DNA of 64,000 nt from Martinezella lusitana (GTDB taxonomy: Bacteria > Pseudomonadota > Alphaproteobacteria > Rhizobiales > Rhizobiaceae), in NCBI RefSeq assembly GCF_010668395.1, contig NZ_WUEY01000002.1, positions 434,001 to 498,000 on the forward strand, written 5' to 3'. Every line of letters begins with the position of its first letter. The first letter of the stretch is position 1. The notes below the pieces were generated by a model that was not told where the DNA came from, did not search any database, and was given only the letters and a program-made list of their open reading frames with translations. Both the position numbers and the translations under genes were made by a program. Positions 53,442 through 61,778 of this stretch are shown in pieces.

Positions 53442-55145
53442 CTACGGCTGTTTCGTGCTGAGGGAGGCGGCCAAGAGAATATAGACGGCGGATGTCCAGG
53501 CAAAAGCCCGGTCGCGCAATCCCCTCCCCGACCGAGCGTCGAAGTTTTCGGCCATACCGCTTTTGGAAGCAAGAGAACAGAACTTTTCCGCGATTGTTCG
53601 CGCCATTTCCATTTCTCCTTGTTTGCGCAAGCCATCCCAGAGCAGCAGCGTGGTCGGCGCCCAGATCGGGCCGCGCCAATAGCCATCATCCTCATAGAAG
53701 GGGCTCTTCACGCTTTCGGTTGCCGGCCCCCATTGCGTGACGTATCCGCCATCGGCGAGCCGCGTCACCAGTTTTCGCGCCATATCGCGCGGCAATCTCT
53801 CGCCGAGGAGCAACGGCATGAACTGGATCAGGTTCTGGTCGGGCAGTTCGCGGCCGGGGTCTTGCATCAGGCGTGCGCGAAACGTCTCGCCGGTCCAGAG
53901 ATCCCGGAAAAGCATCGCCTGCAGCCGATCCGCCTTCTGCTTCCACTCCTCGGCGCGCAGCCGATCGTCGTCCAGAAGGGCAGCAAGCGCATCGCAGGCA
54001 AGGATGAGGAAAACGGGCAGATCCGGCGTGACGACCGGGCCGCCTTCGGCAAAGAAGGTGGAATTGTCCCAGCCGCTGTCATTGCCGTGAAAGTAGCACG
54101 GAAGCGCATCGTTGCCGGTGCGGGCATGGGTCAGCCAATAGTCGACCTGGCGGCCGATCGCGGCCCTGAGATAGGCCTTGCGCTCCGCCGTCAGGAAACC
54201 CGGCTGCATTGCCTCGATCAGCGAGACGGCCCAGCCATGCACCGGCGGTTTCGTGAAGGCAAAGAGCACGTCGCGATCGTTGACGTAATCCGGCAGCAGC
54301 CCCGAGGCGTCCTGATGATCGAAGATGACGGCGAACTGGTCAAAGGCCAGATCCTTGTCGACCCCGGCGACGCCGAGAGCCGAGAAAGCGTTGTCCCAGC
54401 TCCAGACGTTGATCATGTGGTTCTTGGACATGTAGATCGCCGGTCGGGTGAGCGCGCCGCCTGTGGGGACGGTATTGGCCCACAGAAGATAGCTTGCGAG
54501 GCGATGCGCTTCCGCCTGATCCGAAAGGCCGTGCGGCATAGCCTCATGCCACGCGGCGAATTCCGTGCGCGCCCCGGCCAAAGCCTGATCGAACGAACCG
54601 GGCCGCTCGCGCGGCGGCACGGTACGGAAAAAGTCGATGTTGCCTTCGAAGGCACCCTCTCCGGAGAAGGTGAAACTGACTTTCTCCGAATGATCCCGCT
54701 GCCAGGAGCCGGTGACGGCGAGCGAGCCGAGATCGGCGCGCGGGATGAACTTCACGTTCTCGGCGGCAGCGACCAGACACGGCTCGCCCTGCGGCGTGCG
54801 ATAGAGGTAGTCGTAGCGCGACCCTTCGAGGTGAAAGCGCACGCCGCCGCACGCGCCGCGGATATGCAGCCGCTCCCCTTCGCCTATGACGAATTCGGCC
54901 GCGCCGTGATTGCCGCGCACGATCAATCGCTCAGGCGCAAGTTCGAAAGCCGGCTTCGCCGGATTGCCCGACATATCGAGAAAGTCCACGCGACACAGCC
55001 GCCCGAGAGACGGTCGCTCGTCGCCGCCCGCCACGAAGCGCAGATAAAGCGCCTGCTCACCGGCGCCTCCGGGCACGGACATCATCGACAGGGTAAGGAA
55101 ACGCCCCCGCCGGCTGAAGGGGATATGAGCGATATCGAAGAGCAT
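53442..55145 (-). CDS. GH63-like/MGH1-type (alpha/alpha)6 glycoside hydrolase
   Basis: 567 residues. A beta-rich N-terminal domain (to about 190) leads to an (alpha/alpha)6 barrel. The likely general acid is Asp251 in NVWSWDNAFSALG and the likely base is Glu533 in SGMAENFDARSG; the FYEDDGYWRGPIW segment is also family-typical. Relatives cleave alpha-1,2-glucosidic bonds or mannosylglycerate. No signal peptide, so it acts on an imported substrate. It starts two bases after the MalG-type permease gene and is followed by the LacI gene. Confidence 0.75.
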   Translation of the reverse strand: MLFDIAHIPFSRRGRFLTLSMMSVPGGAGEQALYLRFVAGGDERPSLGRLCRVDFLDMSGNPAKPAFELAPERLIVRGNHGAAEFVIGEGERLHIRGACGGVRFHLEGSRYDYLYRTPQGEPCLVAAAENVKFIPRADLGSLAVTGSWQRDHSEKVSFTFSGEGAFEGNIDFFRTVPPRERPGSFDQALAGARTEFAAWHEAMPHGLSDQAEAHRLASYLLWANTVPTGGALTRPAIYMSKNHMINVWSWDNAFSALGVAGVDKDLAFDQFAVIFDHQDASGLLPDYVNDRDVLFAFTKPPVHGWAVSLIEAMQPGFLTAERKAYLRAAIGRQVDYWLTHARTGNDALPCYFHGNDSGWDNSTFFAEGGPVVTPDLPVFLILACDALAALLDDDRLRAEEWKQKADRLQAMLFRDLWTGETFRARLMQDPGRELPDQNLIQFMPLLLGERLPRDMARKLVTRLADGGYVTQWGPATESVKSPFYEDDGYWRGPIWAPTTLLLWDGLRKQGEMEMARTIAEKFCSLASKSGMAENFDARSGRGLRDRAFAWTSAVYILLAASLSTKQP

Positions 55146-55147
55146 GG

Positions 55148-55966
55148 CTACCCCTTGACCGACGAGCCCACGGCGCCGTCCATGATGTAACGCTGCGCCA
55201 GGAAGAAGAGCGCGAGCGGTGGCAGGCAGAGCACCACGGTAATCGCCGCGATCGACGTCACGTCCACCTCATGCAGTCCCTTGAACATCGAGAGACCGAG
55301 CGTCAGCGTGTACTTGGATTGATCGTTGAGGAAAATCAGCGGCCCGAGATAGTCGTTCCAGGCATTCATGAAGTGAAACGTACCGACCAGGACGAGCGCC
55401 GGCATCATCAGCGGCAGGTGAATGCGCCAGTAGATATCGAAGGAATTGGCGCCATCCATGCGCGCCGCTTCATCGATCTCGATCGGCACCGTCATGATGT
55501 ACTGGCGCAGCAGGAAAACGAAGAAGGCATCGGCGAAATAGGCCGGAACGATCAGCGGCTTCAGCGTGTTGATCCAGCCGAGCAGATTGAATTCCATATA
55601 GAGCGGGATCATCTTGACGTCCCAAGGGATCATCATGGTGGCGAGAAGCAGGATGAAGAGCGGATCCCGGCCGGGAAACTTGAAACGCGCAAAGCCATAG
55701 GCAACCAGCGAGCTGGACATGAGCTGGCCGATGGTCGAAAACACGACGACGATGAGCGAATTCTGGAAATAGGTGCCGAAAGGCTGCTTGCTCCAGGCGG
55801 CGGCAAAGTTTTCCCAGTGCCATTCCGAGGGCCAGAAGACCGGCGGAAACCGATAGAGATCGGCTTGGCTCTTGATGGCCGTCATGAAGGTCCAATAAAA
55901 GGGCGCGATGAAGAGAGCGGAAAGCAGGATGAGGGCGGAATAGAGCAGCGTCTTACGCATGGTCAC
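55148..55966 (-). CDS. Carbohydrate ABC transporter permease (MalG type)
   Basis: 272 residues, six helices, with the coupling loop EIDEAARMDGANSFDIYWRIHLPLMMPAL as in MalG/UgpE (EAA motif). It overlaps the preceding permease gene by 14 bases. Together with its partner it forms the inner-membrane channel for a glycoside. Confidence 0.9.
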   Translation of the reverse strand: MTMRKTLLYSALILLSALFIAPFYWTFMTAIKSQADLYRFPPVFWPSEWHWENFAAAWSKQPFGTYFQNSLIVVVFSTIGQLMSSSLVAYGFARFKFPGRDPLFILLLATMMIPWDVKMIPLYMEFNLLGWINTLKPLIVPAYFADAFFVFLLRQYIMTVPIEIDEAARMDGANSFDIYWRIHLPLMMPALVLVGTFHFMNAWNDYLGPLIFLNDQSKYTLTLGLSMFKGLHEVDVTSIAAITVVLCLPPLALFFLAQRYIMDGAVGSSVKG

Positions 55967-56900
55967 CTCCCTTTTCGCGAACCTCGCCCTCGTAATAGAC
56001 CCATGCCGCCGACCAGCGCATGACGAGCAGGCTGAGAGCGAGCACGATGATGAACATCACCCACGAGCCCGCAGCCGCATAGCCCATATCGAAATATTTG
56101 AAGGCATTGTCGTAGATGTACATGGCGAAGAAATAGGTGGAGCCCAGTGGGCCGCCCTTGGTCAGCAGCAGCGCGATCGTCAATTGCTGGAAGGCGGCGA
56201 TGATCGAGGTGATGAAGGTGAAAAGCAGCATCGGCCCCAGCATCGGCAGGGTGATGAACAGCATCTGCGCCCAGCCCGGAATGCCGGAAACGGTCGCTGC
56301 CTCGTACAGTTCCTTGGGGATCGCCTTGAGGCCGGTCAGCAGGATCAGCATCGTGCCGCCGAAACCCCAGAGGCTGGCGATAAGGATCGCGATGATTGCC
56401 AGGCCCGGATCGCCGAGCCAGTTCGGTCCATCAATGCCGACCAATGACAGCATGAAGTTCAAAAGGCCGTATTGCCGGCTGTAGATCCAGCTCCAGATCG
56501 TTACCAGGGCAACGCCGGAAATAACGCTTGGCAGATAAAAGGCGGTACGGAAGAACCCGCTCCAGACCGTAGCGTGATGCAGCAATAGAGCGATCAGGAA
56601 CGACATGACGATGTTGAACGGCACATAGATCGCCGCGAACTTCACCGTGATCCAGAGACTGTCCCAGAACTGGGGGTCGTCGAAGAGCATGGTGCGATAG
56701 TTCTTGAGGCCGATGAAGGTGCGCGCGCCGACCACCGGCCAATCATAGAAGCTCATGGTCAGCGAAAACAGCAGCGGACCGAGAGTGAAAAGCAAGAACC
56801 CCAAAATCCATGGGGAGATGAAGAGATAGGCCGGCAGATGGCTCATAAGAGCCGATTGCCGTTTCTGCGTTAGCGGCCTTACGCCGTCTGGATGCATCAT
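55953..56900 (-). CDS. Carbohydrate ABC transporter permease (MalF type)
   Basis: 315 residues from the ATG placed six bases after GGGGAG; an ATG at 56906 touches that Shine-Dalgarno and is less likely. Six helices, with the EAA loop ELYEAATVSGIPGWAQMLFITLPML. It follows the binding-protein gene by 20 bases. Confidence 0.9.
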   Translation of the reverse strand: MMHPDGVRPLTQKRQSALMSHLPAYLFISPWILGFLLFTLGPLLFSLTMSFYDWPVVGARTFIGLKNYRTMLFDDPQFWDSLWITVKFAAIYVPFNIVMSFLIALLLHHATVWSGFFRTAFYLPSVISGVALVTIWSWIYSRQYGLLNFMLSLVGIDGPNWLGDPGLAIIAILIASLWGFGGTMLILLTGLKAIPKELYEAATVSGIPGWAQMLFITLPMLGPMLLFTFITSIIAAFQQLTIALLLTKGGPLGSTYFFAMYIYDNAFKYFDMGYAAAGSWVMFIIVLALSLLVMRWSAAWVYYEGEVREKGGDHA

Positions 56901-56920
56901 GTTCATCTCCCCGCTCCCGC

Positions 56921-58153
56921 CTACTTCAAGAACCGTTGCGAACGCTTCACGGCATCATCCAGATGCTGCTTGGCGTTGCCCTGGTCGATCATCGTCGCTT
57001 CGATGGCGCGGGCGAGATTGTCCTGAATCTTCCCCCAATTCGGGTTCTTAAGGAAGGCATGCGTCTCCTTGTCGGAGGTTGCGAGAATGTCGAAGAACGG
57101 CTTGTAGACCGGGTCCTTCGTCATGCCCTTCGCCTCGGCGACGCTGGAGCGCACGGGAAGGTCGTTGGTCCGCATGGCGACGGCTTCCGGCGAGGAGAAG
57201 AATTTTACGAATTCCCAGGCAAGGTCGGGATGGGCCGCGTCCTTGGCGATCGAAATCGCCGAAACGCCGAGCGCCGAATGGGCGGTCTTGTCGCCGAACT
57301 TCGGCAGCGGCGCCACGCCATAGCTGAAGCCAGCCGCATCGATGCCGGCCTTCGACCACATGGCGCTCTGGAACATGGCGATCTTGCCGTCCTTGAAGAG
57401 TGTCAGGCCGGTGGTGTCGTCGCCGACATTGAGCGTGACGGCCTCTTCCTTCTTCGCCATGTCGGCGAACATGTCGAGCACTTCGGCAGCCGCATCGCTG
57501 TTCATGTAGCCGTCGATCGTCTTGCCGTCATCGGAGATGTATTTGGTGCCGTTCGACCAGAGGAACTGCTCGAAATCATAAGGGTCCGGCTTGGCATCGA
57601 CCGCGAAGCCGTAGATCTTCTTGTCCTTGTCGCGGAACTTTGCCGCCTTGGCGCGCAGGTCGCTCCAGGTCCAGCCATCCTTCGGCTCCTCGACGTTGGC
57701 GGCCTTGAACATGTCCTTGTTGTAGAACACGACCTGCGTCGTGAAGCCCGCCGGCATGCCGTAGATCTTGCCGTCGACGCGCGTGGTGTTCATCAGCCCC
57801 TTGGGGAAATCGTCGGGCTTGATCTCGGCGGCATCGCGCGCAATCAGATCGTCGAGCGGCATCAGCGAGGTGTAATACTGCGGAAAGTTCCACATATACA
57901 TGACGTCGGGCGGATTGCCGGCGCCGAAGGCTGCCACCAGCTTCTGATCGAAGCCGTCGGCATAGGGCTCCACCTGCACCTTCACGCCCGGATGCGTCTC
58001 TTCGAATTTGCTGGCGATCTTCTGCTCGATCGCAAGGCTTTCGCCTGAGTCCCAGGTGGCAAACCGCAAAACCTGATCCGCCCGCGCCGCCGTGGCTCCG
58101 GCAAGCGTCAAGGCGATCAGTGAATTGACAAAGATCTTCGCACTCTTCTTCAT
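56921..58153 (-). CDS. Carbohydrate ABC transporter substrate-binding protein
   Basis: 410 residues. The signal peptide ends near residue 25 (TAARADQ). It is a family 1 extracellular solute-binding protein: VLRFATWDSGESLAIEQKIASKFEETHPGVKV and GNPPDVMYMWNFPQYY. It captures a mono- or oligosaccharide or a glycoconjugate. It follows the ATPase gene by 20 bases. Confidence 0.9.
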   Translation of the reverse strand: MKKSAKIFVNSLIALTLAGATAARADQVLRFATWDSGESLAIEQKIASKFEETHPGVKVQVEPYADGFDQKLVAAFGAGNPPDVMYMWNFPQYYTSLMPLDDLIARDAAEIKPDDFPKGLMNTTRVDGKIYGMPAGFTTQVVFYNKDMFKAANVEEPKDGWTWSDLRAKAAKFRDKDKKIYGFAVDAKPDPYDFEQFLWSNGTKYISDDGKTIDGYMNSDAAAEVLDMFADMAKKEEAVTLNVGDDTTGLTLFKDGKIAMFQSAMWSKAGIDAAGFSYGVAPLPKFGDKTAHSALGVSAISIAKDAAHPDLAWEFVKFFSSPEAVAMRTNDLPVRSSVAEAKGMTKDPVYKPFFDILATSDKETHAFLKNPNWGKIQDNLARAIEATMIDQGNAKQHLDDAVKRSQRFLK

Positions 58154-58173
58154 TCCTCTACTCCCGTTCCGGA

Positions 58174-59319
58174 TCAGGCGACCCGCTTCCCCTTTTCATG
58201 ATGGATAAGAGCCTGCGTCTCGGCATCGAGGCGGCGGCGCACCGCGCTCCCCTCAGCGTCGAACAGGTAGCAATGCTGCGGCGGCAGCCGCAGATGGACC
58301 GTTTCGCCGTTGGCGACCGGATGCGTGCCACGAACCACCGCCGTCATGTCGCGGCCGTCGTCGAGATGGATATGCACATGGCTTTCCGTGCCGAGCCGCT
58401 CGACGAGACGGACAGTTCCGGCAATCTCTCCCTCGCCGGCGGAGACGATTTCCATCTTGTCCGGCCGGATGCCGAGGGTGAACTTGCCGTTCGGGCGGAT
58501 TGTCGGCGGGTCGGTTTCGAAGGTCACGGGTCGCATCAGGCCGCCGCCCGAAAGAGTGATGCCCGAACCCTGGCCCGACGCTCCGGCCACCTCGATGAAA
58601 TTCATGCGCGGCGAGCCGATGAAGCCGGCCACGAAAAGATTGGCAGGCTGGTAGAACAGCTCCAGCGGCGTGCCGAACTGGCTGACCTTGCCCTTGTCGA
58701 GGACCACGACACGATCGGACAACGTCATCGCCTCGACCTGATCGTGCGTCACATAGATCATGGTCGTGCCGAGACGGGCGTGCAGCGCGGCCAATTCGAC
58801 GCGCATCGTCACGCGAAGGCCGGCATCGAGATTGGAAAGCGGCTCGTCGAGCAGAAAGAGCTTCGGTTCGCGCACGATGGCGCGGCCGATGGCAACACGC
58901 TGCCGCTGGCCGCCGGACAGCTGGCGCGGCTTGCGGCCGAGCAGCTCCTTGATGCGCAGGATATCTGCGACATTCTCCACGCGGCGATCGATCTCGCCGC
59001 GCTTCATGCCGTTGAGCGCCAATCCGAAGGACAGGTTCCTGCGGACGTTCATATGCGGATAGAGCGCATAATTCTGGAAAACCATGGCAATGTCGCGCCT
59101 GGCCGACGGTTCGTGGGTGATGTCGCGCTCGCCAAGACGGATGACGCCGCCATCCAGCTTTTCCAGACCGGCGATCGAGCGAAGCAACGTACTCTTGCCG
59201 CAGCCCGAAGGACCCAGGAAACAGACGAATTCTCCATCCGCAATATCGAGGTCGATGCCCTTGAGCACTTCCAGCGAACCAAAGCCCTTGCGGAGATTAT
59301 CGATACGAATGGGTGCCAA
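58174..59319 (-). CDS. Carbohydrate ABC transporter ATP-binding protein (UgpC/MsmK type)
   Basis: 381 residues from a TTG start with GGGAGGG four bases upstream. The ATG at 59349 would give ten more residues but has no Shine-Dalgarno and lies four bases from the operator palindrome. Walker A GPSGCGKS, signature [14 protein letters not shown] and Walker B KLFLLDEPLSNLD are canonical, followed by the MalK-type regulatory (TOBE) domain. ATPases of this class can serve several permeases, so it may also power other sugar importers, though not normally polar amino acid systems. Confidence 0.88.
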   Translation of the reverse strand: MAPIRIDNLRKGFGSLEVLKGIDLDIADGEFVCFLGPSGCGKSTLLRSIAGLEKLDGGVIRLGERDITHEPSARRDIAMVFQNYALYPHMNVRRNLSFGLALNGMKRGEIDRRVENVADILRIKELLGRKPRQLSGGQRQRVAIGRAIVREPKLFLLDEPLSNLDAGLRVTMRVELAALHARLGTTMIYVTHDQVEAMTLSDRVVVLDKGKVSQFGTPLELFYQPANLFVAGFIGSPRMNFIEVAGASGQGSGITLSGGGLMRPVTFETDPPTIRPNGKFTLGIRPDKMEIVSAGEGEIAGTVRLVERLGTESHVHIHLDDGRDMTAVVRGTHPVANGETVHLRLPPQHCYLFDAEGSAVRRRLDAETQALIHHEKGKRVA

Positions 59320-59352
59320 CGGTCCCTCCCTGTCGGCGATGCAAGGCATCTT

Positions 59353-59386
59353 GTTAAACGTTTATATCAAAATAAAAACGTTTAAC
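59353..59386. promoter_or_regulatory. Pair of LacI-type operators upstream of the sugar-transport operon
   Basis: Two AAACGTTT palindromes, the first extended to TAAACGTTTA, with centres at 59359/59360 and 59379/59380, exactly 20 bases or about two helical turns apart. They lie just upstream of the transport operon's first gene. The remaining part of the interval to 59670 shows no gene. Confidence 0.72.
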
Positions 59387-59670
59387 TTCTTTGTAAAGGG
59401 CCTTTGATGCGCTTTATGTCAGGATGTGGATGACGGGTAGGACAAGCCGTCTCAATGAAGATTTATCCGGCCGCGAATTTCTCGCTCGCGGCGAATCTTC
59501 CGTCATGTCCAGGGGAGGAATTCCGAAAAGGCTTCAATGTCGGAACAGGCTCACGACATCGTATGGCCACCGCGTTCAAATGCATCGGGATGCTAGATGG
59601 CCATGCGTGTGGTTCGGCTTATGGCAACCGACCAACAGCAGATCGGGTGCGGAAAGATCCATGGAAGGAC

Positions 59671-59701
59671 GTCTGGCCGGCGCCATCAGCGCCGGCCAGA
59701 C
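59671..59701 (-). terminator. Terminator hairpin after the aminotransferase gene
   Basis: A perfect 13-bp stem (GTCTGGCCGGCGC with its complement, loop of 5) starts ten bases beyond the stop codon of the minus-strand aminotransferase gene. Confidence 0.7.
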
Positions 59702-59711
59702 CTGCAAATTA

Positions 59712-61046
59712 TCAGGCCGCCCGCTTCAGCGCATCGGCCAGCATCGAGACGATCGTTTCGATCTGCTCGCGTTCGATGATGAGCGGTGGCGACAGTGCGA
59801 TGATGTCGCCCGTCACGCGGGTCAGCAGCCCCTTCTGGAAGCAGTCGACGAAAACGTCATAGGCGCGCGTGCCGGGAGCGCCGTCGCGCGGTGCCAGTTC
59901 GACGGCTCCGACGAGGCCGAGATTGCGGATATCGACCACATGCGGCAGGCCCTTCAGCGAATGCAGCGCCTTCTCCCAGTCGTCCGCCAGCTCGGCGGCG
60001 CGCGTCAGCAGCCCTTCCTCCTCGTAGATCTCCATCGTCGCGAGACCGGCAGCGCAAGCGACCGGATGTCCCGAATAGGTATAGCCGTGGAAAAGCTCGA
60101 TCTGGTTTTCCGGGCCGGTCATCAGGCCGTCGTAGACCTTGCGGCTGGCAAAGACGGCGCCCATCGGTATCGTGCCGTTGGTGATGCCCTTCGCGGTGGT
60201 GACGAGATCGGGAACGACACCGAAATATTCCGTCGCGAACGGCGTGCCCAGGCGGCCGAAGCCGGTGATCACTTCGTCGAAGATCAACAGGATGCCGTAT
60301 TTGTCGGCAATGGCCCTCAGCCGGTCCAGATAACCCTTCGGCGGCAGGACGACGCCGGCGGAACCGGACATCGGCTCGACGATGACGGCGGCGATCGTTT
60401 CAGCGCCGTGCAGAGCGACCAGCCGCTCCAGATCCTCGGCAAGTTCGATACCATGCGCAGGCAGCCCCTTGCTGAAGGCGTTGCGCTCGATGTCGAGAGT
60501 ATGGCGCATGTGATCGGCGGGAATCTGCGGGAAGACGCGGCGGTTGTTGACAAGGCCGCCGACGGAAATGCCGCCGAAACCGACGCCGTGATAGCCCTTT
60601 TCCCGGCCGATGATACGGGTGCGCGTGCCCTGCCCGATGGCGCGCTGATAGGCGATGGCGATCTTGAGAGCGGTATCGACCGATTCGGACCCCGAGCCGG
60701 TGAAGAACACACGGTCGAGCCCCGCTTCGGGGCCGCCCGGCGCATGCGCGGCAAGCTTGGCGGCAAAATCGAAGGCGATGGGATGGCCCATCTGGAAGGT
60801 CGGAGCAAAGTCCATGGTGGAAAGCTGGCGCTCGACGGCCTGCGCGATCTTCTTGCGCCCATGGCCGGCGTTGACGCACCAGAGCCCGGCCGTACCGTCG
60901 AGCACCTTGTTGCCGTCGACATCGGTGTAATACATGCCATCGGCGGCGGCGAGCAGCCGAGGCGCTGCCTTGAACTGCCTGTTGGCCGTGAACGGCATCC
61001 AGAAATTGTCGAGAACAGGGGTATTGGGGTGCGTGATCTTGTCCAT
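59712..61046 (-). CDS. Class III omega-amino acid:pyruvate aminotransferase (beta-alanine type)
   Basis: 444 residues from ATG (MDKITHPNTPVLDNFWMPFTANRQF) with GGAGG five bases upstream. The PLP-binding Asp is in IFDEVITGFGRLG and the PLP lysine in TTAKGITNG. The N-terminal MPFTANRQFK and LWCVNAGHGRKKI match omega-amino acid:pyruvate transaminases that act on beta-alanine, 4-aminobutyrate or similar. It is divergent from a cupin-XRE regulator gene. It may also handle other primary amines. Confidence 0.85.
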   Translation of the reverse strand: MDKITHPNTPVLDNFWMPFTANRQFKAAPRLLAAADGMYYTDVDGNKVLDGTAGLWCVNAGHGRKKIAQAVERQLSTMDFAPTFQMGHPIAFDFAAKLAAHAPGGPEAGLDRVFFTGSGSESVDTALKIAIAYQRAIGQGTRTRIIGREKGYHGVGFGGISVGGLVNNRRVFPQIPADHMRHTLDIERNAFSKGLPAHGIELAEDLERLVALHGAETIAAVIVEPMSGSAGVVLPPKGYLDRLRAIADKYGILLIFDEVITGFGRLGTPFATEYFGVVPDLVTTAKGITNGTIPMGAVFASRKVYDGLMTGPENQIELFHGYTYSGHPVACAAGLATMEIYEEEGLLTRAAELADDWEKALHSLKGLPHVVDIRNLGLVGAVELAPRDGAPGTRAYDVFVDCFQKGLLTRVTGDIIALSPPLIIEREQIETIVSMLADALKRAA

Positions 61047-61189
61047 TGTCGCCTCCATTGCGCTATCCCTGACATCAGCGATTTTCCTGTTCCGAACAAG
61101 TCCTTTTCTTGATCCACTTAAGGCATTGATTTTGCTTTTCCGGCATGGGATGTTTTCGATATTTCGAACATCTGAAACCCGAGGCCGTG

Positions 61190-61738
61190 ATGTCCGTCGA
61201 TATCGGCAATCGCCTGCGTCATCTGCGCCTGGCGCGCAACCTTTCCCAGCGCGAGCTTGCCAAGCGCGCCGGCGTGACCAATTCGACAATCTCGCTGATC
61301 GAATCCAATTCGGCCAATCCGTCCGTGGGCGCGCTGAAGCGCATCCTCGACGGCATCCCGATCGGGCTTGCCGAATTCTTCGCCTTCGAGCCGGAAGCGC
61401 CGAAGAAGGCCTTTTATGCGGCCGAGGAGCTGGTCGAGATCGGCAAAGGGCCGATTTCCTATCGCCAGATCGGTGAAAATCTCTTCGGCCGCAGCCTTCA
61501 GATCCTGAAGGAATGCTATCAGCCGGGGGCGGATACCGGCAAGGTGCCGCTGGTGCATGAAGGAGAGGAAGGCGGCATAGTCCTGTCCGGCCGCCTCGAA
61601 GTCATCGTCGATGACGAACGGCGCATTCTCGGGCCAGGCGACGCCTATTACTTCGAAAGCCGCCGCCCGCACCGCTTCCGCTGCGTCGGGCCGGTGCCCT
61701 GCGAAGTCATCAGCGCCTGCACGCCGCCCAGCTTCTGA
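61190..61738 (+). CDS. XRE-family regulator with C-terminal cupin domain (PuuR type)
   Basis: 182 residues from ATG (MSVDIGNRLRHLRLARNLSQRELAKRAGVTN), with GAGG five bases upstream. The helix-turn-helix occupies residues 6-60 and the cupin barrel about 105-180 (VHEGEEGGIVLSGRLEV, GDAYYFESRRPHRF). PuuR-type proteins sense polyamines or amino acids and regulate neighbouring catabolic genes. It probably controls the divergent aminotransferase. Confidence 0.87.
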   Translation: MSVDIGNRLRHLRLARNLSQRELAKRAGVTNSTISLIESNSANPSVGALKRILDGIPIGLAEFFAFEPEAPKKAFYAAEELVEIGKGPISYRQIGENLFGRSLQILKECYQPGADTGKVPLVHEGEEGGIVLSGRLEVIVDDERRILGPGDAYYFESRRPHRFRCVGPVPCEVISACTPPSF

Positions 61739-61778
61739 TTTCTCGCCGGGCGGCCCTTTCAGGAGCAATCGACCTCGG

